A DNA stretch of 64,000 nucleotides from Pseudorhodoferax sp032153935 (GCF_964253035.1 NZ_CAXUQL020000001.1:5456001-5520000); one strand, 5' to 3'; positions 16,498 through 27,153 are shown, counted from the first letter of the stretch. Made by a program: numbers and translations. The notes: generated by a model from the sequence alone, not told the origin.

Positions 16498-17559
16498 ATG
16501 CCTGTGCCGTCCACACGCCACGCACGTCCCGCGCACCTGCTGCGCCGTCTCGTCCTGTGCTTGCTGGCCAGCGCCTGTTGGAGCACCGCCGCGCTGGCCG
16601 GGGCCACGCTGGACGCGGTGCGTGCCCGCGGGCAGCTGGTCTGCGGCGTCAGCAGCAACGCGCTGCTGGGCCTGTCGGCCCAGGCCGGCGACGGCCGCTG
16701 GCAGGGGCTGGACGTGGACATGTGCCGCGCCGTCGCGGCGGCCGTGCTGGGCGACGGCGAGAAGGTGCGCTACGTGCCGCTGTCCAACGCCCGGCGCTTC
16801 ACGGCGCTGCAGGCCGGCGAGATCGACATGCTGTCGCGCAACACCACCATCACGCTCGCGCGCGACGCGTCCATGGGCCTGCACATGACGGCCGTGGCCT
16901 TCTACGACACCCAGGGCTTCATGGTGCCGGCCAAAAGCCGCATCCGCTCGGCGCGCCAGCTCAAGGACAAGACCGTCTGCGTGCAGCAGGCCACCACCAC
17001 GGTGCGCAACCTGGCCGAGTACTCGCGCAACCACCGGCTGGAGCTCAAGACGCTGGCCTTCGAGGAGTTCGACGAGGTCAACGCCGCCTACTTCGCCGGC
17101 CGCTGCGATGCCTACAGCGGCGACATGTCGCAGCTGGCCTCGCTGCGCGCGCGCCTGGTGACCGCGCCCGACCTGCATGTGCTGCTGCCCGAGATCATCG
17201 CCAAGGAGCCGCTGGGGCCCCTGGTCCGGCGCGGCGACGCCGAATGGACCGCCATCGTGCGCTGGGTCATCTACGGCCTCATCGAGGCCGAGGAGTACGG
17301 CGTGACCCAGGCCAACCTGGAGCAGCTGCGCACCAGCAGCCAGGAGCCGGCCGTGCAGCGCATCGTGGGCACCGGCGACGACCTGGGCAAGCTGCTGGGC
17401 CTGGAGCGCGACTGGCTCGCGCGCGCGATCCGCACCACCGGCAACTACGGCGAGATCTTCGAGCGCAACCTGGGCCGCAACACGCCGCTCGCCTTGCCGC
17501 GCGGGCTCAACAGCCTGTGGAACAAGGGCGGGCTGCACTACGCCTTGCCCGTGAGATAG
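16498..17559 (+). CDS. AapJ-like amino acid ABC transporter substrate-binding protein, paralog 3
   Basis: The 353-residue product has a signal peptide (cleavage near AALAGA) and the same backbone as paralog 2: DAVRARGQLVCGVSS, MLSRNTTITLARDASMG, and a terminal LPRGLNSLWNKGGLHYALPV. The ATG at 16498 is preceded by GAGGACACC. A longer upstream frame belongs to paralog 2 in another phase. It is closest to paralog 2 by eye. Three successive orphan binding proteins suggest expansion of ligand range for a shared Aap-type permease (inference). Confidence 0.9.
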   Translation: MPVPSTRHARPAHLLRRLVLCLLASACWSTAALAGATLDAVRARGQLVCGVSSNALLGLSAQAGDGRWQGLDVDMCRAVAAAVLGDGEKVRYVPLSNARRFTALQAGEIDMLSRNTTITLARDASMGLHMTAVAFYDTQGFMVPAKSRIRSARQLKDKTVCVQQATTTVRNLAEYSRNHRLELKTLAFEEFDEVNAAYFAGRCDAYSGDMSQLASLRARLVTAPDLHVLLPEIIAKEPLGPLVRRGDAEWTAIVRWVIYGLIEAEEYGVTQANLEQLRTSSQEPAVQRIVGTGDDLGKLLGLERDWLARAIRTTGNYGEIFERNLGRNTPLALPRGLNSLWNKGGLHYALPVR

Positions 17560-17786
17560 GAGCTCCCCCGTTTGAACTTCTCGCTTCGTGTAGAAGCTCC
17601 ATACCCCCCAAGGGGGCGCCGCCAGCGGCCTGGCAGAGCCAGTTCCGCGGCGTCTGCTGGCATGGCCTGCTCCGCGGCCACTGGATCAGTGGCATGCCAT
17701 CCGACGTCGTGCCTCGGCGATTCGCGCTTCAGTCTGGTGCATCGATCTTGCATACCAGCAGGCACGCTTCCTGCTGAGACATCTGC
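17560..17786. other. Intergenic region with C5-AA-G5 hairpin and possible GntR operator
   Basis: This 227-bp gap follows the binding-protein triplet. It contains CTTCT/AGAAG around a short loop near 17578-17596 and then CCCCCAAGGGGG, which could end the upstream transcript although no T-run follows. The part around 17600-17690 has the look of a dispersed repeat, but no second copy lies in this window. Closer to the GntR gene, TTGCATACCA (17749-17758) is a near-palindrome like FCD-GntR operators, so autoregulation is possible. Confidence 0.35.
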
Positions 17787-18575
17787 ATGCCCAGCACCGC
17801 ATCCGAGATCAGCGAACGCATCGTCCAGGCCGTCATGGCGCAGAAGCTCGCGCCCGGCGCCCGGCTCGGCGAGCAGCAGCTGGCCATGCTGTTCGACTGC
17901 AGCCGCACGGTGGTGCGCGAGGCGCTCACGCGGCTGGCGGCGCGCGGCATCGTCACGGTCAGCGCGCGGCGCGGCTGGTATGTGATCGAACCCTCGGAAG
18001 ACGATGCGCGCGAAGCCTTCGAGGCCCGCCGCGTGATCGAGACCGGCCTGATCCGCAGCCTCAAGACGGTGCACAAACCCGCACTGAAAAAGCTCAAGAC
18101 CCACCTGGCCCGCGAGAAGGCCGCGCTGGCCGGCACCGACGTGGGCGCGCGCAGCTTCCTGCTCGGCGACTTCCATGTCTGCCTGGCCGAATGCCTGGGC
18201 AATTCGCTGCTGGCCGACACGCTGCGCGACTACACGGCCCGCACCACGCTGATCGCCATGCTCTACCAGTCCCCGAACAACGCCGAGGCTTCCTGCGAGG
18301 ACCATGTGCAGATCGTCGCGGCGCTGGAGCGCGGCGACTTCGCCGCGGCCGAGGCCCTGATGCACCAGCACATCGGCGCCGTGCACGATGCCCTGCGCCT
18401 GCCCGTGGAGAACGACCCGCTGGCCCGGCTGCGTGATGCACTGGCGCCGGTCGACGGACCTGCGGCACAAGTCTTGCGTACAAGAACCCCGCCACGCCGG
18501 TCCGCCCGCGCCGATGCACCAGCATCGGGCGACGGCCCGGACGAACCATCCACCTACCTCGGAGCCCTGCTATGA
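17787..18575 (+). CDS. GntR-family transcriptional regulator (FCD subfamily)
   Basis: The 262-residue regulator has a winged helix-turn-helix at about residues 5-70 (QQLAMLFDCSRTVVREALTRL) and a helical FCD domain to about 225, with a Pro/Arg-rich tail. Its stop overlaps the ATG of the binding-protein gene as ATGA, so regulator and importer are one operon. It most likely controls the importer in response to the imported amino acid or a derivative (inference). Confidence 0.9.
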   Translation: MPSTASEISERIVQAVMAQKLAPGARLGEQQLAMLFDCSRTVVREALTRLAARGIVTVSARRGWYVIEPSEDDAREAFEARRVIETGLIRSLKTVHKPALKKLKTHLAREKAALAGTDVGARSFLLGDFHVCLAECLGNSLLADTLRDYTARTTLIAMLYQSPNNAEASCEDHVQIVAALERGDFAAAEALMHQHIGAVHDALRLPVENDPLARLRDALAPVDGPAAQVLRTRTPPRRSARADAPASGDGPDEPSTYLGALL

Positions 18576-19366
18576 AGCACCTGACCCGCCGCCTCGCCCT
18601 TGCCACTTCGGCCGCCCTGCTCGCCAGCCTGGCCGTCGGCGCCCATGCCCAGAACGCACTGGACAAGGTGATGGCGTCCAAGAAGATCACCATCGCCATC
18701 CCGACCGACTTCCCGCCCTACGGCTTCGTCGGCACCGACATGGCGCCCCAGGGCCTGGACATCGACACCGCGCGCTACATCGCCGACAAGCTCGGCGTCA
18801 AAGTGGAGCTGACGCCCGTGACCAGCGCCAACCGCATTCCCTACCTGCAGAGCGGCAAGGCCGAGCTGGTGATCTCCACGCTGGGCAAGAACCCCGAGCG
18901 CGAGAAGGTGATCGACTTCACGGCTGCGTACTCGCCCTTCTTCCAGGCCGTGTTCGCGCCCAAGACCATGGCCATCAAGAGCTTCGCCGACCTGGCCGGC
19001 AAGAGCGTGGGCGTCACGCGCGGCGCGATCGAAGACCAGGAACTGACCAAGCTGGCCCCGGCCGGCGCCGACATCAAGCGCTTCGAGGACAACAACGCCA
19101 CGGTCTCCTCCTTCGTCGCGGGCCAGGTGCAGCTGATCGCCACGGGCGCCTCGGTAGCAGGCAACATGATGGCCAAGAACCCGCAGCTGGGCACCGAGTA
19201 CAAGCTGCTGCTCAAGGACTCGCCCAACTTCATCGGCGTGGCCAAGGGCGAGGACAAGCTGCGCCTGAAAGTCAACGAGATCCTGGTCGCGGCAAAGGCC
19301 TCGGGCGACCTGGACAAGCTGGCCCAGAAGTGGCTCGGCCGCCCGGCCGGCGACCTGCCCCAGTAA
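18572..19366 (+). CDS. Polar amino acid ABC transporter substrate-binding protein
   Basis: The protein has 264 residues with a signal peptide ending in VGAHAQ. The bacterial extracellular solute-binding family 3 fold shows TDFPPYGFVG near the N-terminus, followed by QGLDIDTARYIADKLG and ELVISTLGKNPERE. It captures the substrate in the periplasm for the two permeases and ATPase that follow. Its size (about 26 kDa mature) is typical. It is unrelated in detail to the larger AapJ-like triplet immediately upstream. Confidence 0.93.
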   Translation: MKHLTRRLALATSAALLASLAVGAHAQNALDKVMASKKITIAIPTDFPPYGFVGTDMAPQGLDIDTARYIADKLGVKVELTPVTSANRIPYLQSGKAELVISTLGKNPEREKVIDFTAAYSPFFQAVFAPKTMAIKSFADLAGKSVGVTRGAIEDQELTKLAPAGADIKRFEDNNATVSSFVAGQVQLIATGASVAGNMMAKNPQLGTEYKLLLKDSPNFIGVAKGEDKLRLKVNEILVAAKASGDLDKLAQKWLGRPAGDLPQ

Positions 19367-19387
19367 GGCGCGGCCGAGCAGCCCGCC

Positions 19388-20050
19388 ATGCGCATCGAAC
19401 TCGACTTCGGGGCCGTGCTGTCCCAGTGGCCGCTGCTGGCCACCGGGCTGCTCTGGACCATCGGCCTGACGGCCATCTCCGCGCTGCTGGGCGTGGCGCT
19501 GGGCGTGGTGTTCGCCTGGGTGCGCTCGCACGGCGCGCCCTGGCTCAAGTGGGTGGTCGGCACCTATGTGGAGCTGATCCGCAACACGCCCTTCATCGTG
19601 CAGCTGTTCTTCATCTACTTCGGCCTGCCGGCCGCGGGCGTGAAGCTCAATGCCGAGACCGCCTCGGTCATCGCCATGGTGGTGAACCTGTCGGCCTACG
19701 CCACCGAGATCATCCGCGCCGGCATCGACGCCACGCCCCGGGGCCAGATCGAGGCCGCCGCCAGCCTGGCACTCAGCCGCATGCAGACCTTCACGCGGGT
19801 GGTGCTGCCGCCCGCGCTCAAGAAGGTCTGGCCGGCCCTGGTCAGCCAGACCATCATCGTGATGCTGGGCTCGGCCGTGTGCGGCCAGATCTCCACGCCG
19901 GAGCTGAGCTACGCGGCCAACCTGATCCAAAGCCGCAACTTCCGCGCGTTCGAGGCCTTCATCGTCGCCACGCTGCTGTACCTGCTGCTGGCCATGGCGC
20001 TGCGCAAGCTGCTGAACTGGGCCGGTCCTCGCTTCATCTACGGAAGGTAG
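19388..20050 (+). CDS. Amino acid ABC transporter permease, HisM/GlnP type (1)
   Basis: This 220-residue inner-membrane protein has about five hydrophobic helices and the family signature ELIRNTPFIVQLFFIYFGLP. The cytoplasmic coupling segment is ATPRGQIEAAASLALSRMQTF, read in two parts around the conserved EAA-Gly region. It forms a heterodimer with the next permease, 4 bp downstream, and docks on the ATPase encoded at the operon's end. Confidence 0.93.
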   Translation: MRIELDFGAVLSQWPLLATGLLWTIGLTAISALLGVALGVVFAWVRSHGAPWLKWVVGTYVELIRNTPFIVQLFFIYFGLPAAGVKLNAETASVIAMVVNLSAYATEIIRAGIDATPRGQIEAAASLALSRMQTFTRVVLPPALKKVWPALVSQTIIVMLGSAVCGQISTPELSYAANLIQSRNFRAFEAFIVATLLYLLLAMALRKLLNWAGPRFIYGR

Positions 20051-20054
20051 CCCC

Positions 20055-20691
20055 ATGGTCGACTTCACCCTCTGGGACATCCTGCGCAACCTGCTGCTCG
20101 CGCTGCGCTGGACCGTCGTGCTCTCGCTGATCGCCTTCGTCGGCGGCGGCCTCGTGGGCCTCGGCCTGCTGGTCGCGCGCCTGTCGGGCCGGCGCGGCAT
20201 GGACGCCATCGTCGGCGGCTACGTGCAGCTGTTCCAGGGCACGCCGCTGCTCATGCAGCTGTTCCTCGCTTACTTCGGCATCGCGCTGTTCGGCATCCAG
20301 ACCTCGGCCTGGGTGGCGGCCTCGGTGGCGCTCACGCTGTACACCAGTGCCTTCCTCACGGAGATCTGGCGCGGCTGCGTGGCCGCCATCCCCAAGGGCC
20401 AGTGGGAGGCCGCCGACAGCCTGGCATTGAGCTTCGGCGAGAAGCTGCGCCATGTGGTGCTGCCGCAGGCCGTGAAGATCGCCGTGCCGCCTACCGTGGG
20501 CTTTCTCGTGCAGGTGGTCAAGGGCACGGCCCTGGCCTCGGTGATCGGCTTCATCGAACTCACCAAGGCCGGCACCATGATCACCAACGCCACCTTCAAG
20601 CCCTTCGTGGTCTACAGCTGCGTGGCGCTGCTGTACTTCGTGCTGTGCTTCCCGATCAGCCTGTACGCCAAAACCTTAGAGAGGAAACTCC

Positions 20692-20708
<17 letters not shown>
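20055..20708 (+). CDS. Amino acid ABC transporter permease, HisM/GlnP type (2)
   Basis: The 217-residue partner permease contains LFQGTPLLMQLFLAYFGIA and the coupling EAA loop IPKGQWEAADSLALSFGEK. It has five predicted helices. GGAAGG precedes the ATG at a suitable distance. Its 3' end overlaps the ATPase gene by 17 bp, a sign of translational coupling. Confidence 0.93.
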
Positions 20709-21453
<745 letters not shown>

Positions 21454-22780
21454 CGAACCCCGCCGCCAGCGCCAGCAGCGTGGCCAGTGCGAACGCCGCC
21501 CGCGTGCCCGCCGCCACCGCCTGCGGCGAGGCGACGGCCGGATCGGCCACCCCGGAGCCGAGCAGGAACACGGCGCCCATCAACGACGCCCCCGCCACCA
21601 GCCCCAGGTTGCGCGACAGGCCCAGCAGGCCGGACACCTGGCCCCTGCGCTCGGCTGCGGCCCCGGCCATCACGGCCGTGTTGTTGGCCGCCTGCACCAG
21701 CGCATAGCCGGCGGTCATCAGCACCAGCGGCAGCACATAGCCCAGGACACCCCAGGCCAGCGGCGCCAAGGCCAGCACGGAGCAACCGGCGGCCATCGCC
21801 GCGAGGCCCGCGCGCAGCATGCGGCCCGCGCCCCATTGGTCGACCAGGCGGCCCGCCGGCAGCCCGACCAGCGCCGCCACCAGCGGGCCGCAGGCCATGG
21901 CCAGGCCGATGCGCGCGGCGTCCAGCCCCAGCGCGCCGGCCAGGTGGAACGGCCCGACCACCAGCGTGGCCATCACCACGCAGGACACGAGCAGGCTGAC
22001 GGCCAGCCCGCTCGCCAGCCCTGGCGCCCCGCGCCATGGGCCCAGGCTGGCCGGGCGTGCCGGCACCGCAGCGCCGCGCTCCACCGGCAGCCGCCCCACC
22101 AGCACCAGCGCCACGGCGGCCAGCGGCAATGGCGCCCAGAACAGTGCGCGCCAGCCGAAGCCTGCCAACAGCACCCCGCCCAGCGCCGGCCCCAGGGCGG
22201 TGCCCAGCGCAGACACCGTGCCCAGCAGACCCATGGCGCTACCCACGCGCGTCCTGGGTGCGGCCTGCGCGACCAGCGCCAGCGTCAGCGCCATCAGGCA
22301 GGCCGCTCCCGCGCCCTGCACCGCGCGCGCCGCCACCAGCCAACCCAGCGTGGGCGCCAGCGCACCGAGGCCGCTGGCCATGCCGAACAGCGCGATGCCG
22401 CCCAGCAGCACATTGCGCCGCCCCCACCAGTCGCCCAGCCGGCCGGCCGGCAGCACCAGCGCGGTGACCGCCAGCAGGTAAGCCAGCACCACCCACTGCA
22501 CCTGCTGGAACGGCGCGCCGAAGGCCTGCGCCAGCGCCGGCAGCCCGACGTTGGCGATGCCCGCGCCGAGTGCGGACAACAGCATCGCGGTGGCCAGGCC
22601 GGCCAGGGCAAAGCGCGAATGCGAAGTGACGGGAGCAAGCGTGGTGGTGGGCATGGCGTGGTCGGCAAGGAAGTCCAGGAGAGCCTGCAGCGTAGGCGGC
22701 GCAGCGCCGCGGCGGAAGGCGCGCCGCCTGCACGCCACCCGTGCACGCCACGCCATGTCTTGCGTGCTAAGGTGCCCGGC

Positions 22781-23686
22781 GTGCCACGACCCGACCTCAA
22801 CCTGCTCGTCACGCTGGACGTGCTGCTCGCCGAAGGCAGCGTGGCCGGCGCCGCGCGCCGCCTGCGGCTCAGCCCCTCGGCCATGAGCCGCACGCTGGCC
22901 CGGCTGCGCGCCGCCACCGGCGACGCGCTGCTGGTGCGCGCCGGCCGCGCCCTGGTGCCCACGCCGCGCGCACTGGAACTGCGCGCCCGCGTCGGTCCGC
23001 TGGTGCAGGAGGGCGAGGCGCTGCTGCGCCCCGGCACCGCGCCCGACCTGCGGCAACTGCAGCGCCAGTTCACGCTGCGCACACGCGAAGGCTTTGTCGA
23101 AACCTTCGGCCCGGCCCTGCTGGCGCGCATCGCAGCCGAGGCCCCCGGCGTGCGCCTGCGCTTCATCGCCAAGCACGACAAGGACAGCGCCCTGCTGCGC
23201 AGCGGCGCGGTGGACCTGGACACCGGCGTGGTCGACGGCACGGCCGGCCCCGAGGTGCGCACCCAGGCGCTGTTCAGCGAGCGCTTCGTCGGCGTGGTGG
23301 CGCCCGGCCATGCGCTGGCGGCGCAGCCGGCCACGCCCGAGCGTTACGCGGCCTGCCGCCACGTGCAGGTGGCGCGCCGAGCGGCAGCCGCCGGCCCGGT
23401 GGACGAAGCCCTGCGTGCGCTCGGCCTTGCGCGCGACATCGCCACCACGGTCGACAGCTTCTCCGCGGCGCTGGCCCTGGTGCGCGCCGCCGGCCTCGTG
23501 GCCACCGTGCCCGAGCGCCACACCACCGGCCTGCGCGCCGGCCTGCACACCATGGCACTGCCGCTGGCCCTGCCCCCCATGGCCATCGCGCTGCTGTGGC
23601 ACCCTCAGGCACACGCCGACCCTGCGCACAGATGGCTGCGGGCCTGCGTGCGCGAGGTGTGCGCGGCGGTGCTGGGTGGCGACTGA
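22781..23686 (+). CDS. LysR-family transcriptional regulator (divergent from MFS gene)
   Basis: The 301-residue protein has an N-terminal LysR helix-turn-helix (DLNLLVTLDVLLAEGSVAGA, then LSPSAMSRTLARLR) and a periplasmic-binding-like effector domain. I chose GTG 22781 because AAGG lies 8 bp before it; GTG 22772 is an alternative. A 126-bp region shared with the divergent MFS gene includes GCGGCGC-A-GCGCCGC at 22696-22710, a possible operator. It likely controls the exporter (inference). Confidence 0.88.
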   Translation: MPRPDLNLLVTLDVLLAEGSVAGAARRLRLSPSAMSRTLARLRAATGDALLVRAGRALVPTPRALELRARVGPLVQEGEALLRPGTAPDLRQLQRQFTLRTREGFVETFGPALLARIAAEAPGVRLRFIAKHDKDSALLRSGAVDLDTGVVDGTAGPEVRTQALFSERFVGVVAPGHALAAQPATPERYAACRHVQVARRAAAAGPVDEALRALGLARDIATTVDSFSAALALVRAAGLVATVPERHTTGLRAGLHTMALPLALPPMAIALLWHPQAHADPAHRWLRACVREVCAAVLGGD

Positions 23687-23747
23687 GCGCCCCCTACACT
23701 GCGGTGGCCGGCTGCGCGACTGGCAGCTCCATCCACCCGCCACGCCC

Positions 23748-24668
23748 ATGAGCGACAGCCTGCATTCCCTGAACCTGCACGACCTGCGCCTCCTGTCTCT
23801 GCTGCTGGCCGAACGCAGCATCACGCGCGTGGCCGAGGCCAGCGGCCAGGCCCAGCCAGCCGTCAGCCGCAAGCTGCAGCGCCTGCGCGAGGTGCTGGCC
23901 GACCCGCTGCTGGTGCGCAGCGGCACGCGCATGGTGCTGACCGAGCGCGCCCAGACGCTGCGCGAGCCTCTGCGCGAGATCATGGCCCAGGCCGCGCGGC
24001 TGGAGGCCGGCGGCAGCTTCGATCCGGCCAAGGCCGAGCGCGCCTTCCACATCGTGTGTTCGGACTGCCTGCCGCCTGATTTTTTGCCCGGCATCGTGGC
24101 CCGGCTGGCCAGCGCCGGCCCGCGCATCGCCGCCCACATCCGGCCGGCTGACGCGGCCTTCGACCTGGCCCAGGCGCTGGACGACGGCAGCGTGGACCTG
24201 GTCATCAACAACGACCCGCGCCCGCGCGAAGACCTGCGCATGGCCGTGCTGTTCTCCGACGAGATCGTCTGCCTGATGCGGCGCGGCCACCCGCTCGCGC
24301 AGGAGCGCCGCATTCCGCTGGCGCGCTACCTGCGCATGCGCCACCTGGCGCCGCACACCGGATCGCAGCCGCGCACCGGGCCCATCGATGGCGAACTGGC
24401 CAAGACCGGCTACCAGCGCCAGATCGTCGCCACCGTGCCCGAGTTCAACCTGGCGCCCTATGCGCTGCTGGAGAGCGACCTGGTGTTCACCACCGCCCGC
24501 CGCTTCGCCGACCACTACGCGGCGCGACTGCCCCTGGTGGTGGCGCCCGCGCCGGCCGAACTGCCGCCCATGCGCTTCTACCAGCTGTGGCACGAGCGCA
24601 GCCATGCCAGCGCGGCCAGCCGCTGGCTGCGTGGCCAGGTGCAGGCACAGGCAGCGCCGGCTGGCTGA
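23748..24668 (+). CDS. LysR-family transcriptional regulator
   Basis: This is a 306-residue LysR protein of the NodD/LinR-like branch, with DLRLLSLLLAERSITRVAEA, then QPAVSRKLQRLREVLADPLL and the segment RSGTRMVLTERA. The effector domain is complete. The ATG at 23748 gives the standard N-terminus. It follows the other LysR gene by 61 bp but is only distantly similar, so it is not a recent duplicate. No obvious target lies next to it. Confidence 0.9.
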   Translation: MSDSLHSLNLHDLRLLSLLLAERSITRVAEASGQAQPAVSRKLQRLREVLADPLLVRSGTRMVLTERAQTLREPLREIMAQAARLEAGGSFDPAKAERAFHIVCSDCLPPDFLPGIVARLASAGPRIAAHIRPADAAFDLAQALDDGSVDLVINNDPRPREDLRMAVLFSDEIVCLMRRGHPLAQERRIPLARYLRMRHLAPHTGSQPRTGPIDGELAKTGYQRQIVATVPEFNLAPYALLESDLVFTTARRFADHYAARLPLVVAPAPAELPPMRFYQLWHERSHASAASRWLRGQVQAQAAPAG

Positions 24669-24803
24669 ACTGCCCCACATTCCTGCTGGCCTACAGCACG
24701 GACCGGCACAAGCCGATAGCACCACCGCAGGGCGTGTGCCAACAATGAACTCCGGCACTTCGGTGCGGGCTCTGCCCGCGGGGCCGGTCCAGAAAAAGAC
24801 AGC

Positions 24804-26060
24804 ATGCAGACCGCAGACGCGCAAGCCACAGCAGGCACGGCAGCCGAGCCAGCCCCCAGGCCGCAGGACGCCGACAGCCTCGAATCCATCCTGCGCATCG
24901 TGCGCCGCTACCTGGGCATGGACGTCGCGTTCGTGTCGCGCTTTCGCGAAAAGGACCGCCTGCTCGAACTGCTGGACGACGAATCGCATGGCCCGCTGCA
25001 CCAGGGCCAGGCGATCCCGCTGACCGAGGGTTACTGCCTCAAGGTGGTGCGCGGCGAGTTGCCTGAGTTCATTCCGGACACCTCGCGCAACGCCTTGGCG
25101 CGCGCCTTGCCGGCCACCTCGGAGGTCCCCATCGGCTCGCACCTGAGCGTGCTCATCGTGCTGCCGGACCAGCATGTCTACGGCACGCTGTGCTGCTTCA
25201 GCTACCACACCAACGACACTCTGGACGAGCGCGACGTGCAGCTGTTGCGCGCCTGCGCCGATTTCCTCGCGCTGCACTTCGAGAACACCGCCCGGCGCGA
25301 GCGTGAGCGCGAGTACACGGCGGCGGCGATGCGCGCCGTCATGGCCCAGGGGGCACCGCGCATCGTGTTCCAGCCGGTCTACCACCTGCCCGACCTGCAC
25401 CTGCATGGCTTCGAATGCCTGTCGCGCTTCGACACCGAGCCGCGGCGCACACCCGACCGCTGGTTCACCGTCGCGCACGATGCCGGCGTGGGCCTGGAAC
25501 TGGAACTGCAGGCCATCCGCAATGCACTGGCCTACCTGGAGCGCATGCCCGTCGGCCCCTGCATGAACATCAACAGCTCGCCCGAGATGATCCTGTCGGG
25601 CCAGCTGCTCGCCCTGCGCGATGCCGGCCACGACCTCTCGCGCGTGGTGCTGGAGATCACCGAGCACGCCGTGGTGCGCGACTACGCCGCGCTGTCGCTG
25701 GCGCTCAAGCCGCTGCGCGCCGAGGGCGTCACCCTGGCCGTGGACGACGCCGGCGCGGGCTACTCCAGCATGCGCCACATCCTGAGCCTGGAACCCGACA
25801 TCATCAAGCTGGACATGGAGCTCACGCACGGCATCGACGCCGACCCCAAGCGCAAGGCCCTGGCCAAGGGCCTGACCAGCTTCGCGCACGAGATCGGCTC
25901 GCTGGTCGTGGCCGAGGGCGTGGAGACCCAGGCCGAGCTGTTGGCGCTGGCCCGGCTCGGCGTGGACTGCGCCCAGGGCTACCACCTGGACAAGCCGCTG
26001 GACTTCGCGCAGGCGCTGGAGCGCTGCCGCGGGCCCATCGAGCACGGACGCTGCGGCTGA
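24804..26060 (+). CDS. GAF-EAL cyclic di-GMP phosphodiesterase
   Basis: The 418-residue cytoplasmic protein has an N-terminal GAF-like sensor (about residues 20-170, with LESILRIVRRYLGMDVAFVS) and a C-terminal EAL domain (about 180-410). The EAL motif reads ECLSR. Metal and catalytic residues are present in NINSS, EITEH, DDAGAGYSS, IKLD, EGVET and QGYHLDKP, so it is probably active. It would hydrolyse cyclic di-GMP, opposing the GGDEF protein at 12306-14177, but the two genes are not linked. Confidence 0.9.
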   Translation: MQTADAQATAGTAAEPAPRPQDADSLESILRIVRRYLGMDVAFVSRFREKDRLLELLDDESHGPLHQGQAIPLTEGYCLKVVRGELPEFIPDTSRNALARALPATSEVPIGSHLSVLIVLPDQHVYGTLCCFSYHTNDTLDERDVQLLRACADFLALHFENTARREREREYTAAAMRAVMAQGAPRIVFQPVYHLPDLHLHGFECLSRFDTEPRRTPDRWFTVAHDAGVGLELELQAIRNALAYLERMPVGPCMNINSSPEMILSGQLLALRDAGHDLSRVVLEITEHAVVRDYAALSLALKPLRAEGVTLAVDDAGAGYSSMRHILSLEPDIIKLDMELTHGIDADPKRKALAKGLTSFAHEIGSLVVAEGVETQAELLALARLGVDCAQGYHLDKPLDFAQALERCRGPIEHGRCG

Positions 26061-26070
26061 CCTGCAGGAA

Positions 26071-26535
26071 TCAGTGCTTGTGCTGCGCGGCCGGCGCGGC
26101 GCTGGCGTTGACCGCGCGCACGGGCGCCTGCACCTGAACCGACTCGCGCTGCCCGTCCTTGCCTTCGAACACCAGCGTCAGCGGCACGGTGTCGCCGGCC
26201 TTCACTTGCGCGGGCAGGTCCATCAGCATCACGTGGTAGCCACCGGGGCGCAGCTCCACGGTCTTGCCGGCCGGAAGCTCCAGGGCGGGCACCTGGCGCA
26301 TGCGCATCACGTTGTCCTGCAGCGCCATCTCGTGCACCTCGACGATGGGCGCGCTGGGCGAGCTGGCCGACACCAGGCGCACGTCCTTGACCGAGCGCAA
26401 CTGCATGAAGGCGCCGGTCCCCTTTTGCTGCGGCACGGTGGCGCGCACCCAGGCGTCCTGCACGGTGACCTGGGCCTGCGCGGCACCGGCGGCGAGCGTG
26501 GTGGCGGCGAGGAGGATGCGAAGTGTGGTGTTCAT
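26071..26535 (-). CDS. Periplasmic copper chaperone PCu(A)C
   Basis: The 154-residue protein has a signal peptide ending in GAAQAQ. It carries the copper site H(M)-X10-M-X21-H-X-M, seen as VHEMALQDNVMRM followed by GGYHVMLMDL. The His-containing tail (AAQHKH) can add ligands. PCu(A)C proteins deliver Cu(I) to the CuA/CuB centres of cytochrome oxidase together with SCO. It is the last gene of the minus-strand operon, 30 bp after the SCO gene. Confidence 0.93.
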   Translation of the reverse strand: MNTTLRILLAATTLAAGAAQAQVTVQDAWVRATVPQQKGTGAFMQLRSVKDVRLVSASSPSAPIVEVHEMALQDNVMRMRQVPALELPAGKTVELRPGGYHVMLMDLPAQVKAGDTVPLTLVFEGKDGQRESVQVQAPVRAVNASAAPAAQHKH

Positions 26536-26565
26536 GGAAGGTTCTCGTTGGAGGGAGGATGGGTG

Positions 26566-27153
26566 TCAGGCCAGCAGCCGGCGCAGGTCCTGCGCGACCT
26601 GCTCGGCGCTCTGGTCGTGCTTCAGGATGAGGCGCAGCTTGCCGGCGGGATCGTAGACATAGCTCAGCGCCGTGTGGTCCATGGTGTAGGAGGAGCCGGT
26701 CGGCACCTTCTTGTAGTACGCCTTGAAATTCCGCGCGAGTTCTGCGGTCTCGTCGAGCGAACCATACAGGCCCAGGAAGCTCGCGTCGAAGGCCCCGGTG
26801 TAGGCCTTCAGCACCGGCGGCGTGTCGCGCTCGGGGTCCACCGTGACGAAGATGACCTGCAGCCGCCCGCCCTGCGTGCCCAGCAGCGCCTTGGCCTGGG
26901 CCGCGCGGGCCAGCGCAGTCGGGCAGACGTCGGGGCACTGCGTGAAACCGAAGAACAGCAGCACGGCCTGGCCCTGGAAATCCGCCAGCGTGCGTGTGCG
27001 GCCGTCGGGGTCCTGCAGCTTGAAGTCGCGGCCGTGGTCAGTGCCTGACATGTCGATGCCGTTGAATGTGGGTGTGGCGGGCTGGCAGGCCGCCAGAAGT
27101 GCCGCGCCGCCTGCCACGAGCAGGCGGCGGCGGTGGTGGTCGATCGGGTGCAT
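26566..27153 (-). CDS. SCO1/SenC-family copper-thioredoxin lipoprotein
   Basis: This 195-residue protein has a lipoprotein signal (lipobox LAAC) and a thioredoxin-like fold with the copper-binding CPDVCP motif and the partner His in YTMDHTALSYVYDP. It acts at the outer face of the inner membrane in cytochrome oxidase copper-site assembly. I prefer Met 27153, which has AGGCGAGA upstream; Met 27168, which shares a base with the receptor's stop codon, is an alternative. Co-transcription with PCu(A)C and the TonB receptors suggests copper supply. Confidence 0.92.
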   Translation of the reverse strand: MHPIDHHRRRLLVAGGAALLAACQPATPTFNGIDMSGTDHGRDFKLQDPDGRTRTLADFQGQAVLLFFGFTQCPDVCPTALARAAQAKALLGTQGGRLQVIFVTVDPERDTPPVLKAYTGAFDASFLGLYGSLDETAELARNFKAYYKKVPTGSSYTMDHTALSYVYDPAGKLRLILKHDQSAEQVAQDLRRLLA

